Positions 38,861-47,256 are shown, counted from the stretch's first letter. The stretch: 64,000 bases of DNA from JALHVH01 sp963773685 (GCA_963773685.1 CAVZBY010000011.1:186001-250000); one strand, 5' to 3'. The notes: generated by a model not told the origin, from the sequence alone. A program made the numbers and translations.

Positions 38861-40194
38861 GAAGCGATCCGGCCTTTCAAGTCGTACGTGTCGGCCCCTG
38901 TGATCTCGACCTCGAGGAACGGATCTCCGGCTCTGAGCTCCGCGGCCTGGGCTTCGACGAGAACGATGCCGTCGACTTCGGGAGCCTGCGTCCGCGCCCG
39001 CGCCGAGAAACCCCGCCCTCCCGGCAGGGGACCCTCGCAAAGGACGTTCATCCGGCGGCCGATGAGCGCCCTGTTCCGGGCCAGGGAGATCCCCGCCTGG
39101 AGCTCCATGATCTCGCCCCTTCGCCGCTCCTTTTCCTCCGCCGTCAGCCTGTCCTCCATGGCCGCCGCCGCGGTGCCCGCCTCGGGGGAATAGGCGAAGA
39201 CGCCGAGATGGTCGAACCGGGCCTCCCGGACGAACTGCATGAGCCCCTGGAATTCCTTCGCTCCCTCTCCGGGGAAACCGACGATCAGGGAGGTCCGGAG
39301 CGCGATCCCCGGGACCCTGTCCCGGATCCTTCCGATGAGCTTGAGCGCGCGCCCGCCGTCCAGCCCTCTCTTCATGCGCTTCACGATCCCGGGGTCGGAA
39401 TGCTGGAAGGGGATATCGAGGTAGGGGCAGATCTTCTCCTCCGTGAGCGCGTCGAGAAGGGCGTCGGTGACCTCCTCGGGATACCCGTAAAGCATCCGGA
39501 CCCAGGCGATGCCGTCGACGCGGGCGAGCTTGCGCAGGAGCTTGGCGGCTCCGTCCTTGACGCCGCGGTCCTTCCCGAAGTAGGTCGTATCCTGGGAGAT
39601 CAGGACGATCTCCCTGATCCCGCGCTTGGCCATCGATGAGGCCTCGGCGACGACGGAGGCGGCGCTCCGCGATCGATACGGGCCCTTGATGGCGGGGATG
39701 GTGCAGAACGCGCAGCTGTGGGAACAGCCCTCGGAGACTTTGAGGTAGGCCCACCCGGCCGGGGTGGACAGGAGCCGGGGAGTGCGCTCGCTGTAAAGGA
39801 ATGTCCGCGCCGGCTCCCGTAAGGGGCGGCCTTCGACGGCATCGACGATCCTGTCGTAGCTCCCGACCCCGAGCCAGACATCGACGGCCGGGAACGCCCG
39901 GCGAAGGGCGTCGCGGTCCTTTTTTACGTAACAGCCCGCGACCGCGATCGTTTTCTCCGGGCGCGCCTTCTTGAGCCGGGAGAGCTTCCGGATGAGATCG
40001 TTCGCCTCGTCCCGCGCCGGGCGGATGAAGCCGCACGTGTTGACGATGACGACGTCGGCGTCCTCGGGGGACCGGACGAACCCGTAGCCGCCCTTGCGCA
40101 GGAATCCCAGCATGACCTCGCTATCCACGAGGTTCTTGGCGCAGCCCAGGTTGATGAGGGCGGCCTTTTTTATCGCGGGTCGGGGCTGGGGCAT
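38857..40194 (-). CDS. rimO: Ribosomal protein S12 methylthiotransferase
   Basis: RimO is a radical SAM enzyme that adds a methylthio group to the conserved aspartate of ribosomal protein S12. The UPF0004 domain supplies three cysteines for the auxiliary cluster (NLGCAKNLVDSE, VNTCGFI, AVAGCYV). The radical SAM triad is EGCSHSCAFCTIP. A TRAM domain follows at the C-terminus. At 445 residues the length is normal. Start MPQPRPAIKKAALINLGC is 12 bases after the asnS stop. RimO rather than MiaB is supported by the NLGCAKNLVDSE form of the first motif. Confidence 0.95.
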   Translation of the reverse strand: MPQPRPAIKKAALINLGCAKNLVDSEVMLGFLRKGGYGFVRSPEDADVVIVNTCGFIRPARDEANDLIRKLSRLKKARPEKTIAVAGCYVKKDRDALRRAFPAVDVWLGVGSYDRIVDAVEGRPLREPARTFLYSERTPRLLSTPAGWAYLKVSEGCSHSCAFCTIPAIKGPYRSRSAASVVAEASSMAKRGIREIVLISQDTTYFGKDRGVKDGAAKLLRKLARVDGIAWVRMLYGYPEEVTDALLDALTEEKICPYLDIPFQHSDPGIVKRMKRGLDGGRALKLIGRIRDRVPGIALRTSLIVGFPGEGAKEFQGLMQFVREARFDHLGVFAYSPEAGTAAAAMEDRLTAEEKERRRGEIMELQAGISLARNRALIGRRMNVLCEGPLPGGRGFSARARTQAPEVDGIVLVEAQAAELRAGDPFLEVEITGADTYDLKGRIAS

Positions 40195-40206
40195 GGCTCC
40201 GGGCGT

Positions 40207-41499
40207 TCAGGGGTAGATCCGGTAAAGGAGCCGCGGGAACGGGATGGTCTCGCGGATGTGCTTGACCCCGCAGATCCAGGCAACTGTTCTTTCGACGCCG
40301 AGCCCGAACCCGGAATGCGGAAAGGTCCCGTACTTCCTCAGGTCGACGTACCAGGCGTAGGCTTCCGGCGGCAATTCGTGCTCCCTGATCCTTTGTTCGA
40401 GAAGGACCGGATCGTGGATGCGCTGGCCGCCGCCGATGATCTCGCCGTATCCCTCCGAGGCCAGGAAATCGACGCCCAGGGCCAGCTCGGGCCGGACGGC
40501 GTCGGGCTGCATATAGAAGGCCTTGATCTTGGAGGGAAAGTGCGTGACGCAGACCGGGCTCGGATAGATCTCGGAGATGATGGTCTCCTCCGGGGCCCCG
40601 AAATCGTCCCCCCAGGAGATCGCCGAGCCCTTCTCCTTGAGCTTCGGAAGCGCCTCGTCGTACGTCAGGCGGGGGAAGGGCTTGGCGATGGCCTCGAGCT
40701 TCGCCGCATCCCGCTCCAGGACCTCGAGGTCGTGCTTCCTCGCCGTGAGGACGCGCTCCAGGATGAACAGGATGAGGTCCTCTCCGAGCTCGATCGTGTC
40801 CTGGAGCGTCGCGAAAGCGACCTCGGGCTCGACCATCCAGAACTCGATGAGGTGGCGGCGCGTCTTGGACTTCTCCGCCCGGAAGGCGGGGCCGAAACAA
40901 TAGACCTTGCCGAACGCCGCCGCGGTCGCTTCGTTGTAGAGCTGGCCGCTCTGGCTGAGGTAGGCCTTCTGGTCGAAATACTCGGTCTCGAACAGGGTCG
41001 TCGTCCCCTCGCACGCGCTGGGGGTCAGGATGGGGGTGTCCATCAGCCGAAAACCGCGGCCGTCGAAGAAGTTGCGGATGGCCTTGATGACCTCGGCCCG
41101 CACCTGGAGGACGGCATGCTGCTTCTCGGAGCGGAGCCAGAGGTGGCGGTGCTCCATCAGGAACGGTGTCCCGTGTTCCTTGGGCGTGATGGGGTATTCC
41201 GCGGCGATCTGGATGACTTCGATCTCCGTGAGGGATAGCTCGTAGCCTCCGGGCGCCCGCTTGTCCTCCCTGACGAGGCCCCGGACGATGACCGACGATT
41301 CCTGGGTCAGCGTGTCGAAGGTCCGGAACAGGGGAGCCTCGGGGTCGGACGAGAACGCCGTGGCTTGGAGGAGCCCCGTCCCGTCACGAACGATGAGGAA
41401 GCGGACCTTGCCGCTCGAGCGCTTGTTGTAGACCCAACCCCGGACCTCGATCTCCTGATCGCGGTATTTCGCAATGTCCTCTATATAGATCCACTGCAT
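40207..41499 (-). CDS. asnS: Asparaginyl-tRNA synthetase
   Basis: A class IIb aminoacyl-tRNA synthetase of 430 residues charging tRNA-Asn. An N-terminal OB fold binds the anticodon (EIEVRGWVYNKRSSGKVRFL). Motif 2 is FGPAFRAEKSKTRRHLIEFW and motif 3 is GFGLGVERTVAWICG. The mid-region EYPITPKEHGTPFLMEHRHL is typical of AsnRS. The ATG at 41499 starts the OB fold; a much longer upstream frame runs through the repeat element and lacks family sequence. A TATAAT ends only 9 bases before the ATG and there is no ribosome-binding site, suggesting a leaderless mRNA. It heads an eight-gene operon. Confidence 0.94.
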   Translation of the reverse strand: MQWIYIEDIAKYRDQEIEVRGWVYNKRSSGKVRFLIVRDGTGLLQATAFSSDPEAPLFRTFDTLTQESSVIVRGLVREDKRAPGGYELSLTEIEVIQIAAEYPITPKEHGTPFLMEHRHLWLRSEKQHAVLQVRAEVIKAIRNFFDGRGFRLMDTPILTPSACEGTTTLFETEYFDQKAYLSQSGQLYNEATAAAFGKVYCFGPAFRAEKSKTRRHLIEFWMVEPEVAFATLQDTIELGEDLILFILERVLTARKHDLEVLERDAAKLEAIAKPFPRLTYDEALPKLKEKGSAISWGDDFGAPEETIISEIYPSPVCVTHFPSKIKAFYMQPDAVRPELALGVDFLASEGYGEIIGGGQRIHDPVLLEQRIREHELPPEAYAWYVDLRKYGTFPHSGFGLGVERTVAWICGVKHIRETIPFPRLLYRIYP

Positions 41500-41508
41500 G
41501 ATGGGCGA

Positions 41509-41537
41509 ATTATAAGGGTTTGGGCGGCCAAAAGCAA
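41509..41537 (-). promoter_or_regulatory. Promoter of the asnS operon, probably leaderless
   Basis: On the minus strand TTGCTT (41532-41537), 17-base spacer, TATAAT (41509-41514), then nine bases and the asnS ATG. A normal transcription start would leave a leader of about two bases. No GGAGG-like sequence lies in between. Confidence 0.65.
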
Positions 41538-41620
41538 CGGACGATCCCTCCCTCCGCCCCGGGGAGGGGAGAGGCCCCCGCGCCTTGCTTTTGGATCTCC
41601 TCCCGTTTCCGGGATACGTG

Positions 41621-42055
41621 CTTTCTTTTTGTGCCTGAAGGAATTCCCGGCTCGGGGTGCGCCTTCCGTCGGCCGCGATTTGTCCCGGCGTGCCAAATCG
41701 CTTTCGCTTCGGGCTTCGCTCTCCCCGTCCTGTCGGTACGGGGAACCGTGCCCGCTCCGCCCTCAGACGACCTCCTCCAGGCATCACCCCTGCGCCATTG
41801 ATCAGAAGGCACAAAAAGAAAGACGATCTCCGACGGGTTGATGGAGGCGTGCCCGGGGGGAGGAGGACCGCCCCGTAAGCCGCAGTCGGGAGGGGGGCCA
41901 GCCGTCAAGGCCGATCGGCTTTCCGGCAGGGGAACCTGCCTGCAGGTTCATGGGTCTGGGGCCAAGGGGCGGCCTCCGAACCCCGGAGAACGCCTCCAGA
42001 TCCCACTTATCTCTGGATTGCTCGGAGAGAACGGCTCCCGGAAACGGGAGAAGAA
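41621..42055 (+). repeat. Dispersed structured intergenic element, copy 2
   Basis: This lies in the 594-base divergent spacer between asnS and the DUF4416 gene, where I find no gene. A perfect 16-base inverted repeat (41621-41636 and 41807-41822, CTTTCTTTTTGTGCCT and its complement) encloses hairpin A (GCGATTTG 41675-41682 with CAAATCGC 41694-41701) and hairpin B (CCCCGT 41723-41728 with ACGGGG 41738-41743). The 3' block at 41945-41983 matches copy 1 (GGGTCTGGGGCC, GGCCTCCGAACCC). A GAAA-tetraloop hairpin (42035-42050) ends it. Smaller hairpins occur at 41547-41570 and 41601-41614. Function unknown. Confidence 0.75.
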
Positions 42056-42057
42056 CC

Positions 42058-42086
42058 TTGTGTTTTCCTCCGGATTGGCCTATTTT
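42058..42086 (+). promoter_or_regulatory. Promoter of the DUF4416 gene, probably leaderless
   Basis: TTGTGT (42058-42063), 17-base spacer, TATTTT (42081-42086), then seven bases and the ATG at 42094. The predicted transcription start coincides with the A of ATG, and no ribosome site is present. Confidence 0.55.
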
Positions 42087-42093
42087 GTGAGCC

Positions 42094-42624
42094 ATGGCGG
42101 ACCCCAGGCCTTTCGCGCCGGTCAAGCTTGTCTGCGGGATCATCAGCTCCGGGCCCGAAGCCCCGGCCCGGGCCGAGAGGGAGCTCAGCGTCCTTTTCGG
42201 GGCCGTCGACCTGAAGAGCCCCGTTCTCGCGTTCGACGCAACGGATTACTATGAAGCCGAGATGGGGCCGGGTCTCGAACGTCGATTCCTGAGCTTCGCC
42301 GATCTCATCCGCCCGGAAGCCCTCCCGGACATCAAGCTCCGGACCAACGCCCTCGAGGAGGCGATCCGCGACGGCTCGGAAGGCTGCCGCAGGGTCGTGA
42401 ACCTCGATCCGGGCTATGTCACGGCCGCGGCATTGATCATGGCCACGACGAAGAACTTCGCCCACCGCGTCCCGCTTCGGGGAGGGATCTATGCGCACCT
42501 CGAGCTCCTCTTCGCGAAGGCGGGGGTCAAGGTCCTCGATTGGACCTATCCCGATCTTCGCGGGGAAGGGTATCGGGAGTTCTTCAAGGCCGTGAGGGCG
42601 CGCTACCTGGAACAGCGGGGGTGA
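42094..42624 (+). CDS. DUF4416 family protein
   Basis: A 176-residue protein matching a conserved family of unknown function. Visible family features are PVKLVCGIISSGPEA at the start, VDLKSPVLAFDATDYYEAEM, the basic segment IKLRTNALEE, VNLDPGYVTAAALIMATTKN and the end LDWTYPDLRGEGYREFF. No signal or membrane segment is present, so it is cytosolic. It stands alone, divergent from asnS across the repeat element and convergent with the cysteine desulfurase gene. I cannot assign a reaction. Confidence 0.85.
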   Translation: MADPRPFAPVKLVCGIISSGPEAPARAERELSVLFGAVDLKSPVLAFDATDYYEAEMGPGLERRFLSFADLIRPEALPDIKLRTNALEEAIRDGSEGCRRVVNLDPGYVTAAALIMATTKNFAHRVPLRGGIYAHLELLFAKAGVKVLDWTYPDLRGEGYREFFKAVRARYLEQRG

Positions 42625-42639
42625 GGGGGGAGAATACGA

Positions 42640-43812
42640 TCAGTACGCCCGGTCCGGGTCGAAAGCGGAGATCTTCCTCAGCTTGTCGATGATCTCCGGA
42701 AGCTCGGCGAGGACGGTCGCGACGTCCTCTTCGGTACTGAACCGGCCCAGGGACATCCGGATGCAGGACCTCGCGATCTCGGGCTTGAGCCCGATGGCCA
42801 ACAGGACATGGGAGGCTTCCTCGGAGTCCTCGCTGCAGGCCGACCCCGTCGATACATAGATCCCCTTCGTGGCCAGGGACAGGAGGATGGCCTCGGACTC
42901 GAGTCCCGGGAAGGCGAAGTTCAGGGTGCTCTTGACCCGCCGCTCGGGGTGACCGTTGAACCGGACCTTCGGGACCCGGCCCTCGATGCCCGCCTTCAGC
43001 TTTTCGGCGAGCTTCTCGATCCTGTCCTTGTCCTTTTTCATCCGCTCACCGAGGACCCGGACGGCCTCTCCGAACCCGACGATGCCGGCCGTGTTCTCGG
43101 TCCCCGCCCGCAGGCCGCGTTCCTGATGCCCGCCGTGGATGAAGGGCCGGATGTCGGTTCCCCGGCGGATGTACAGCGCACCGACGCCTTTGGGGCCGTA
43201 GATCTTGTGGGCCGAAACGGTCAGGAGATCGACGCCGAGCCGGTCCACGTCGACCGGGATCTTTCCGAACGATTGGACGGCATCGGTATGGACGAGCGCC
43301 CCCTTGTCGTGGGCGATGCGGACGATCTCCTCGACGGGTTGGATGGTCCCGATCTCGTTGTTGGCGTGCATGACGGATACAAGGACCGTACGGGGGGTCA
43401 CGGCGTTCCGGATGAAGTCCAGGTCGACGAGTCCGGTTCCGTCCACGGGGGCATAGAGAACCTTGACGCCCCGCTTTTCGAGGGCCCGGGCCGTCTCGAG
43501 CACGGCCGGGTGCTCGATCGCCGAGGTGACGATCTCGGCCTTGTCGGGATGAGCCTCCACGATCCCCTGAAGGGCAAAATTGTCGGCCTCGGTCCCGGAG
43601 CCCGTGAAAGTGATCTCCGACCGGTGGGCGCCGAGGAAGCCCGCCACGAGCTCCCGGCTTTCCGTCACCGCTTCCCGGGCCGTCCGCCCCACCGGATACA
43701 GGGAGGACGGATTCCCGAACCGCTCCCTGAGGAATGACGCCATCTTCTCGGCGACGGCGGGATCGACGGGGGTCGTCGCGTTGTTGTCCAGATAGATCGT
43801 GCGTTCGCTCAC
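42640..43812 (-). CDS. nifS: Cysteine desulfurase
   Basis: A PLP-dependent class V enzyme of 390 residues that takes sulfur from cysteine for Fe-S cluster or thio-cofactor assembly. It starts TIYLDNNATTPVDPAV, has the PLP lysine in TVSAHKIYGPKGVGALY, and the catalytic cysteine in VSTGSACSEDSEEASHVLLA. The loop length suits the NifS/IscS group rather than SufS. The start is GTG, with a TAAAAT box ending six bases before it and no ribosome site. No iscU or nifU gene is adjacent. Confidence 0.94.
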   Translation of the reverse strand: MSERTIYLDNNATTPVDPAVAEKMASFLRERFGNPSSLYPVGRTAREAVTESRELVAGFLGAHRSEITFTGSGTEADNFALQGIVEAHPDKAEIVTSAIEHPAVLETARALEKRGVKVLYAPVDGTGLVDLDFIRNAVTPRTVLVSVMHANNEIGTIQPVEEIVRIAHDKGALVHTDAVQSFGKIPVDVDRLGVDLLTVSAHKIYGPKGVGALYIRRGTDIRPFIHGGHQERGLRAGTENTAGIVGFGEAVRVLGERMKKDKDRIEKLAEKLKAGIEGRVPKVRFNGHPERRVKSTLNFAFPGLESEAILLSLATKGIYVSTGSACSEDSEEASHVLLAIGLKPEIARSCIRMSLGRFSTEEDVATVLAELPEIIDKLRKISAFDPDRAY

Positions 43813-43818
43813 GTGTTT

Positions 43819-43848
43819 ATTTTAGTCCAATGCCGGCCAAAACGCCAA
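43819..43848 (-). promoter_or_regulatory. Promoter of the cysteine desulfurase gene, probably leaderless
   Basis: On the minus strand TTGGCG (43843-43848), 18-base spacer, TAAAAT (43819-43824), then six bases and the GTG start. The spacing would put the first transcribed base at the start codon. Confidence 0.5.
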
Positions 43849-43932
43849 TCGGGGAACGATCCCGGAGATCGGACACGCGCGGGCGGAACACCCGCCCGCG
43901 CGTCGGGATCTTTCCGGGAGAACGGCCCTATC

Positions 43933-44832
43933 CTAGCCGAGCTTCTCCTTGAGGATCTTGACCACTTCGAGCCCGGCCCTCTGCTGGCCCTCCTTGGCGG
44001 CCGCGCCGAGGTGGGGGATGGGAATGACGTTCGGATGGTCGATGAGCGCGAAGTCCTCCGGCGGCTCCTTGGCGAATACGTCCAGCGCCGCGGCCCGGAC
44101 CTTGCCCGAATTCAGGGCGTCGAGGAGCGCCTTCTCGTCCACGACCCCGCCGCGGGCCACGTTGACGATGATGACCCCGTCCTTGACCTTCGCCAGCTCG
44201 GCCGCGCCGATGACGGGCTGGGGCTGTTTGGGGATGTGAAGCGTGATGAGGTCGGCCTGGGCCAGGATCTCGTCCAGGGGGACCTGCTTGACGGCGAGGT
44301 CGGTCTTGATGGGGAGGATGTCGTAGGCGAGGACCGTCATCCCGAAGGCGATGGCCCTCCGGGCCACTTCGAGGCCGATGCGGCCGCACCCGATGATGCC
44401 CAGGGTCTTTCCGTAGAGCTCGGTCCCCTCGAGGAGCTTCTTGTCCCACTTGTGCTGCTTCATGGAGACGACGGCCTTGCCGTGGTTCCGGACGGCGCCG
44501 AGCATCAGTCCGAAGGTGTGCTCGGCCACCGAGATGGAGGTCGCCGCCGGGGTGTTGGCGACGATGATCCCCCTCTCCTTGGCGGCGGCCGAATCGATGT
44601 TGTCCAGGCCGATCCCGGCCCGGACCAGGACCTTCAGGTCCTTGCCCGCTTCGATGACGGGCCGCGTGATCTTGGTGGCGCTGCGGACGACGACGGCGTT
44701 GAAGCCGGGGACGAATCCGACGAGCTCGTCCTCCTTCATGCCGGTCTTGACGACGACCTCGAAGCCGGGGACGGCCTTGAGGGCGTCCACGGCCTCCTTG
44801 TCCAGGGAATCCGCGATCAGGATCTTGGTCAT
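43933..44832 (-). CDS. serA: D-3-phosphoglycerate dehydrogenase, short form
   Basis: A D-2-hydroxyacid dehydrogenase of 299 residues that oxidises 3-phosphoglycerate in the first step of serine synthesis. Motifs: VLVRAGIGLDNIDSAAAKER, NAD-binding GKTLGIIGCGRIGLEVARRA, VNVARGGVVDEKALLDAL (arginine), FAKEPPED (glutamate) and PIPHLGAA (histidine). It lacks the C-terminal ACT regulatory domain of longer SerA proteins. The ATG overlaps the stop of a class V aminotransferase, giving a serine-pathway pair; this context supports SerA over other 2-hydroxyacid dehydrogenases. Confidence 0.87.
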   Translation of the reverse strand: MTKILIADSLDKEAVDALKAVPGFEVVVKTGMKEDELVGFVPGFNAVVVRSATKITRPVIEAGKDLKVLVRAGIGLDNIDSAAAKERGIIVANTPAATSISVAEHTFGLMLGAVRNHGKAVVSMKQHKWDKKLLEGTELYGKTLGIIGCGRIGLEVARRAIAFGMTVLAYDILPIKTDLAVKQVPLDEILAQADLITLHIPKQPQPVIGAAELAKVKDGVIIVNVARGGVVDEKALLDALNSGKVRAAALDVFAKEPPEDFALIDHPNVIPIPHLGAAAKEGQQRAGLEVVKILKEKLG

Positions 44833-45974
44833 TGCCAGTTCTCCTTCAGAACGGCCTGGGCGGCCTTGACGGCGCCGCCGGGCTCGAACGCATAGCCGAG
44901 GTCGAGGAGCGTCATCTCCAGGGCCGAGAGGGCCGTGATGACGTCGAACCCGCCCATGTAGCCCAGGTGGGCGATGCGGAAGAACTTGCCCTTGTTCGGG
45001 TCCTGGGCCCCGGCGATGTAGGCCATGTACTTGGACTGCATGGTTTTGACGATCTTGACGCCGTCGACGCCGGCGGGCGTCTTGACCGCGGTCAGGATGT
45101 TGCCCGGGTTCTTCGCCAGGAGCTCGAGGCCGATGGCCTTGACGCCGGCCCGGGTCGCGTCGCCGAGGATGCGGTGGTGCTCGAAGAGCTTCTCGAGGCC
45201 CAGGCCGTTGATGATGTCCAGGGCCTTCTTCTGCTGGACGACGAGCGAGATCGCGGGCGTCCAGGGGGTCGTCTTGTTGGCGAGGTTCTTCTTGGCCTTC
45301 TTGGCGTCGAAATAGAACTTGGGGAGCTTGGAGGCCTCGACCGCCTTCCAGCCCTTGGGGCTGAACCCGATGTAGGCGAGCCCGGGCGGGATCATGAACG
45401 ACTTCTGGGAGCCCGTCACGAGGACGTCGATCTTCCATTCGTCCATGGGGCAGGGCGTGGCGCCCAGGCCGGAGATCCCGTCGACGACCAGCAGGGCGTC
45501 GGTCGCGGCCACGACCTCGCCGAAGCCCTTGATGTCGTAAACGGCGCCGGTCGAGGTTTCCGACAGGGTGGTCAGGACGGCCTTGACGCCGGGGTCGGCC
45601 TTGAGCTCGGCGGCCAGCTGTTCCTTGGTGAAATCGGCCCCCCACTCGACGACGATGTCGCGACAGGCGATGCCGTAGGCCTTGCAGATGTTCCCCCAGC
45701 GCTCGCCGAATTTTCCGCCGTTGATGGCGATGACCCTGTCCCCGGGGGAGAGGGTGTTGACGACGGCGGTCTCCATCGCGCCCGTGCCCGACGACGTCAG
45801 GACGAAGACGTCCTCCTTCGTCTGGAAGACGGACTTGAGGCCTTCCGTCACTTCCATGAACAGGGCGGAGAATTCGGGCGTGCGGTGATGGAAGATGGGC
45901 TCGGCGGCCACGGACAGGACCTTGTCCGGGATCGGCGTCGGCCCGGGAGAGAGCAGATAGTATTTTTTTATCAT
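44829..45974 (-). CDS. Class V aminotransferase (serine/alanine-glyoxylate type)
   Basis: A PLP-dependent aminotransferase of about 381 residues, starting MIKKYYLLSPGPTPIPDKVL. FVLTSSGTGAMETAVVNTL binds the cofactor phosphate, LVVDGISGLGATPCPMD has the PLP aspartate and VTGSQKSFMIPPGLAYI the Schiff-base lysine. The family includes serine-pyruvate and alanine-glyoxylate aminotransferases; in several thermophiles and anaerobes a member beside SerA acts as phosphoserine aminotransferase, and that role is inferred here. The ATG at 45974 has AAGGAGG before it, so an upstream extension was rejected. It is coupled to serA by ATGA. Confidence 0.88.
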   Translation of the reverse strand: MIKKYYLLSPGPTPIPDKVLSVAAEPIFHHRTPEFSALFMEVTEGLKSVFQTKEDVFVLTSSGTGAMETAVVNTLSPGDRVIAINGGKFGERWGNICKAYGIACRDIVVEWGADFTKEQLAAELKADPGVKAVLTTLSETSTGAVYDIKGFGEVVAATDALLVVDGISGLGATPCPMDEWKIDVLVTGSQKSFMIPPGLAYIGFSPKGWKAVEASKLPKFYFDAKKAKKNLANKTTPWTPAISLVVQQKKALDIINGLGLEKLFEHHRILGDATRAGVKAIGLELLAKNPGNILTAVKTPAGVDGVKIVKTMQSKYMAYIAGAQDPNKGKFFRIAHLGYMGGFDVITALSALEMTLLDLGYAFEPGGAVKAAQAVLKENWQ

Positions 45975-46074
45975 AGGGTTCCTCCTTGGGGATGAATTAG
46001 GAACAAGCGTAACAAATTGCGCGCATGGCGTCAATCCGGGCGAGGGAGTTCCGGCCCGGGGCCGGGGCCGTCTT

Positions 46075-47205
46075 TCAGAGCTTCGCCAGGAGTTCCGTCA
46101 GAAGGGCGGTCCGCTCGACGAACGAGGGGATGAGGACCTGCTCGTGCTCGGCGTGGAGGCCGTCGCCGTCCGGTCCGAGTCCGTCCAGGGTCGGGATCCC
46201 GAGGCTCGAGGCGATGGAGGCGTCCGAGCCGCCCCCGGTCTTTCCGCCCGAGAGCGTCTGGCCGAGCCCAGCCGCGATCCCGCAGGCCCGGGCGAAGAGC
46301 TCCATCGAGGCCTTCGTCTTCTCCATGGGCGGGGTCGGGCTCTCGATGACGGCCTTGACCTTCGCCCCCTTGATCACGGGCTGGAGCTCCCGGAAGTAGG
46401 TCCGGACCTTCTCCCGGTCGAGGCTCCTCCAGAATCGGACATCGATGATGGCGGTCGCCGATTCGGGGACGACGTTGGCTTTTTCCCCGCCCGAGAAGAC
46501 CCCGACATTCGCCGTGACCTCTCCGGTCCGGAGCTTCTTGAGACGGACGATCTGGGCCGCCAGCTCCTCGACGGCGTTGATGCCCTTGTCGGGCGACCCC
46601 GCGTGAGCCGCCTTTCCCCGGGCCTCGAGCCGGACGACGAGGCGCCCCTTCCTCTCGAGCTTGAGCGCGCCTCCGGGGAGAGCGGGTTCGAGACAAAGGA
46701 CGAGCGACGATCTGCGGGCGAGGTCCTTGATGACCGCATGCGCCGCGTCGTGGCCCGTCTCCTCGGCCGAGTTGATGAAGACCGCGATCCGCTTCTTCGG
46801 GGCGATATTGAGCTGGCGGAGGGTGCAAAGGGCAAACAGCGCCATGACCACGCCGGCCTTCATATCGAGGGCGCCGGGCCCGAAGACCTTATCGCCGGAC
46901 ACGTAGTACGGCATCGTCCCGATCCGGCCCACGGGCCAGACCGTATCGATGTGCGTGAGGACGAGGATCTGCTCCGCTTCGTCCTTCAAGGCTCCGGGCG
47001 CGTATTCGATGAGATGGAGATCGCCGATGTCCTTCTGCGGAACGCGGGTGATCTTGGCCCCTGTCTTCCTGAACTCGCCGATGACGAACGCGGCGCAGGC
47101 GTCTACCGCCTTCTTGTCGGACGTCGGCGACTCGAGGGCAACGACCTTCTTGAGCGTGTTGAGGAGCTCGCCCCGCCGCGAGGCGAAGTAGCGGTTGAAA
47201 TCCAT
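46075..47205 (-). CDS. M20 family metallopeptidase (carboxypeptidase G2-like)
   Basis: A zinc peptidase of about 376 residues of the M20A/glutamate carboxypeptidase group. Metal and catalytic residues: LTHIDTVWPVG (His, Asp), GPGALDMKAGVVMALF (bridging Asp), INSAEETGHDAAHAVI (Glu pair) and the C-terminal GLHAEHEQV (His). The dimerisation domain includes GKAAHAGSPDKGINAVEELA. No signal peptide is seen. The ATG at 47205 has GGGAGGG close upstream; a start 22 codons earlier was rejected. It follows the DUF362 gene on the same strand after about 70 bases holding a palindromic promoter region. Confidence 0.9.
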   Translation of the reverse strand: MDFNRYFASRRGELLNTLKKVVALESPTSDKKAVDACAAFVIGEFRKTGAKITRVPQKDIGDLHLIEYAPGALKDEAEQILVLTHIDTVWPVGRIGTMPYYVSGDKVFGPGALDMKAGVVMALFALCTLRQLNIAPKKRIAVFINSAEETGHDAAHAVIKDLARRSSLVLCLEPALPGGALKLERKGRLVVRLEARGKAAHAGSPDKGINAVEELAAQIVRLKKLRTGEVTANVGVFSGGEKANVVPESATAIIDVRFWRSLDREKVRTYFRELQPVIKGAKVKAVIESPTPPMEKTKASMELFARACGIAAGLGQTLSGGKTGGGSDASIASSLGIPTLDGLGPDGDGLHAEHEQVLIPSFVERTALLTELLAKL

Positions 47206-47243
47206 GCGTCCCTCCCGCGATGTCGATCGATATACGGACCTCA

Positions 47244-47256
47244 CGTTATCATAACG
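47244..47256. promoter_or_regulatory. 13-base palindrome before the M20 peptidase
   Basis: CGTTATCATAACG is a perfect dyad around its central base. On the minus strand it contains TATGAT, a possible -10 box, so a bound protein would block this promoter. Evidence is positional only. Confidence 0.3.

Noticed and set aside
41500..41814. An N-terminal extension of asnS reaching into the repeat element
   Set aside because: The extension has no similarity to synthetases. The OB fold begins at the ATG at 41499, and a promoter lies inside the extension.
33798..42055. Reading the duplicated intergenic element as a gene or decayed insertion sequence
   Set aside because: No frame is shared between the copies and no transposase motif is seen. 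Conservation follows base-paired stems rather than codons.
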